NCBI GenBank assembly: GCA_965240325.2
Contig: OZ251222.1
Location: 3,658,001 to 3,722,000 of the forward strand
From: Rebecca billardiae RCC1528
Taxonomy: Eukaryota > Haptophyta
DNA: 64,000 bases
Reading direction: 5' to 3'
Part shown: piece by piece, positions 63,918-64,000 of the stretch
Layout: each line of letters begins with the position of its first letter
How positions within the stretch are numbered: position 1 is the stretch's first letter
The notes under the pieces: model-generated
Seen by the model: the letters and a program-made list of their open reading frames with translations, nothing else
The model's database searches: none
What the model was told of the DNA's origin: nothing
Translations under genes and position numbers: made by a program

Positions 63918-64000
63918 GGGCGGCGAGGCGGGCGGCGCCGACGGCGGCGCGGAGGGAGGCGAGGGCGGCGGCGGGCTGGGCGGCGCGGCGGGCGGGCTGG
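61459..64000 (-). CDS. Proline-rich surface/wall glycoprotein with paired Cys-rich modules (5' end outside window)
   Basis: Exon A is 64000-63357 (continues past the window edge) and exon B is 63198-61459. The 158-nt intron (GTGCGT donor, GCGCAG acceptor, phase 0) joins WRWSCGM to CKRHRCTLYGANKCATR, which makes module 1 match the unspliced module 2 (WTWTCGMCQRHRCTRYGANK). Visible order: PPSPPPP tract; two GCxD-type repeats (GCADSHADNYDPDA, GCTDPGAWNYDSTA), the Asp/Asn-rich repeat found in secreted proteins; more PPP; two ~55-residue Cys-rich modules (CACGCCKHQCRRIHTC, CSCGCCRVQCNRKHNC); a ~320-residue (SPPPP)n shaft of extensin/pherophorin type; a charged segment; and a C-terminal hydrophobic helix (AVASLVLAAGLLLLAAAAVA). 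A secreted or membrane-anchored hydroxyproline-rich glycoprotein is likely; the Pro tract is a likely O-arabinosylation target. Confidence 0.82.

Overview
The window looks like nuclear DNA of a GC-rich unicellular eukaryote, most likely a microalga and plausibly a haptophyte. The evidence is genes on both strands in no operon-like order, short GT-AG introns, eukaryote-specific proteins (SHQ1, an MPHOSPH6/MPP6 protein, class I cyclic-nucleotide phosphodiesterase, an OCA2/P-protein-like carrier, an OGFOD2-like oxygenase, a GT77-type glycosyltransferase) and a hydroxyproline-rich, wall-type glycoprotein. Coding DNA is extremely GC-rich, with many Ala/Gly/Pro/Arg codons and low-complexity tracts. 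Gaps are less GC-rich and full of simple repeats. Species and plastid status cannot be proven from the sequence; one N-acetyltransferase has a leader that could be a bipartite plastid signal.

Layout. 0-7 kb: the 3' end of an unknown gene, a TPR protein (-), an FHA-domain protein (-) and a 3',5'-cyclic-nucleotide phosphodiesterase (+). 7.1-14.9 kb: a gene-poor stretch with a ~516-bp element bounded by perfect 23-bp inverted repeats ending in TA (MITE-like), two families of ~260-360-bp dispersed repeats, and two coding-like relics. 14.9-20.2 kb: a spliced coiled-coil protein, a secretory glycosyltransferase-like protein, a secreted stand-alone I9-type (subtilisin-propeptide-like) inhibitor and a three-exon OGFOD2-like dioxygenase. 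21.4-32.4 kb: a divergent pair made of an OCA2/ArsB-type transporter (-) and a giant 2832-residue intronless type II membrane protein (+). 33.5-44.0 kb: three co-oriented genes, namely a multi-spanning membrane protein with a TIR-like cytosolic domain, a double cyclic-nucleotide-binding-domain protein and a GT77-like glycosyltransferase. 44.4-45.6 kb: a pepsin-like aspartic protease. 45.6-50.3 kb: a repeat cluster (461-bp identical direct repeats, a 163-bp tandem, a 22-copy minisatellite with ~80-bp higher order, and a GATA/GACA tract). 50.3-60.4 kb: an XPA-C-like protein, a four-exon EF-hand/LRR/SAM protein, MPHOSPH6-like, SHQ1 and a GNAT acetyltransferase. 61.5-64 kb: the 3' part of a proline-rich surface glycoprotein.

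Splice sites were read directly. Eleven introns of 87-205 nt could be placed because the flanking frames join to give continuous family-like protein. All are GT-AG and eight of the eleven donors read GTGCG. The genes do not form one pathway. Some themes recur: cyclic-nucleotide signalling (phosphodiesterase plus a binding-domain protein), RNA/RNP maturation (SHQ1, MPHOSPH6), surface and secretory proteins (transporter, giant ectodomain protein, glycosyltransferases, wall protein, protease and inhibitor) and possible sensor proteins (TIR-like receptor, EF-hand/LRR/SAM). Exon coordinates for spliced genes are in the evidence text.
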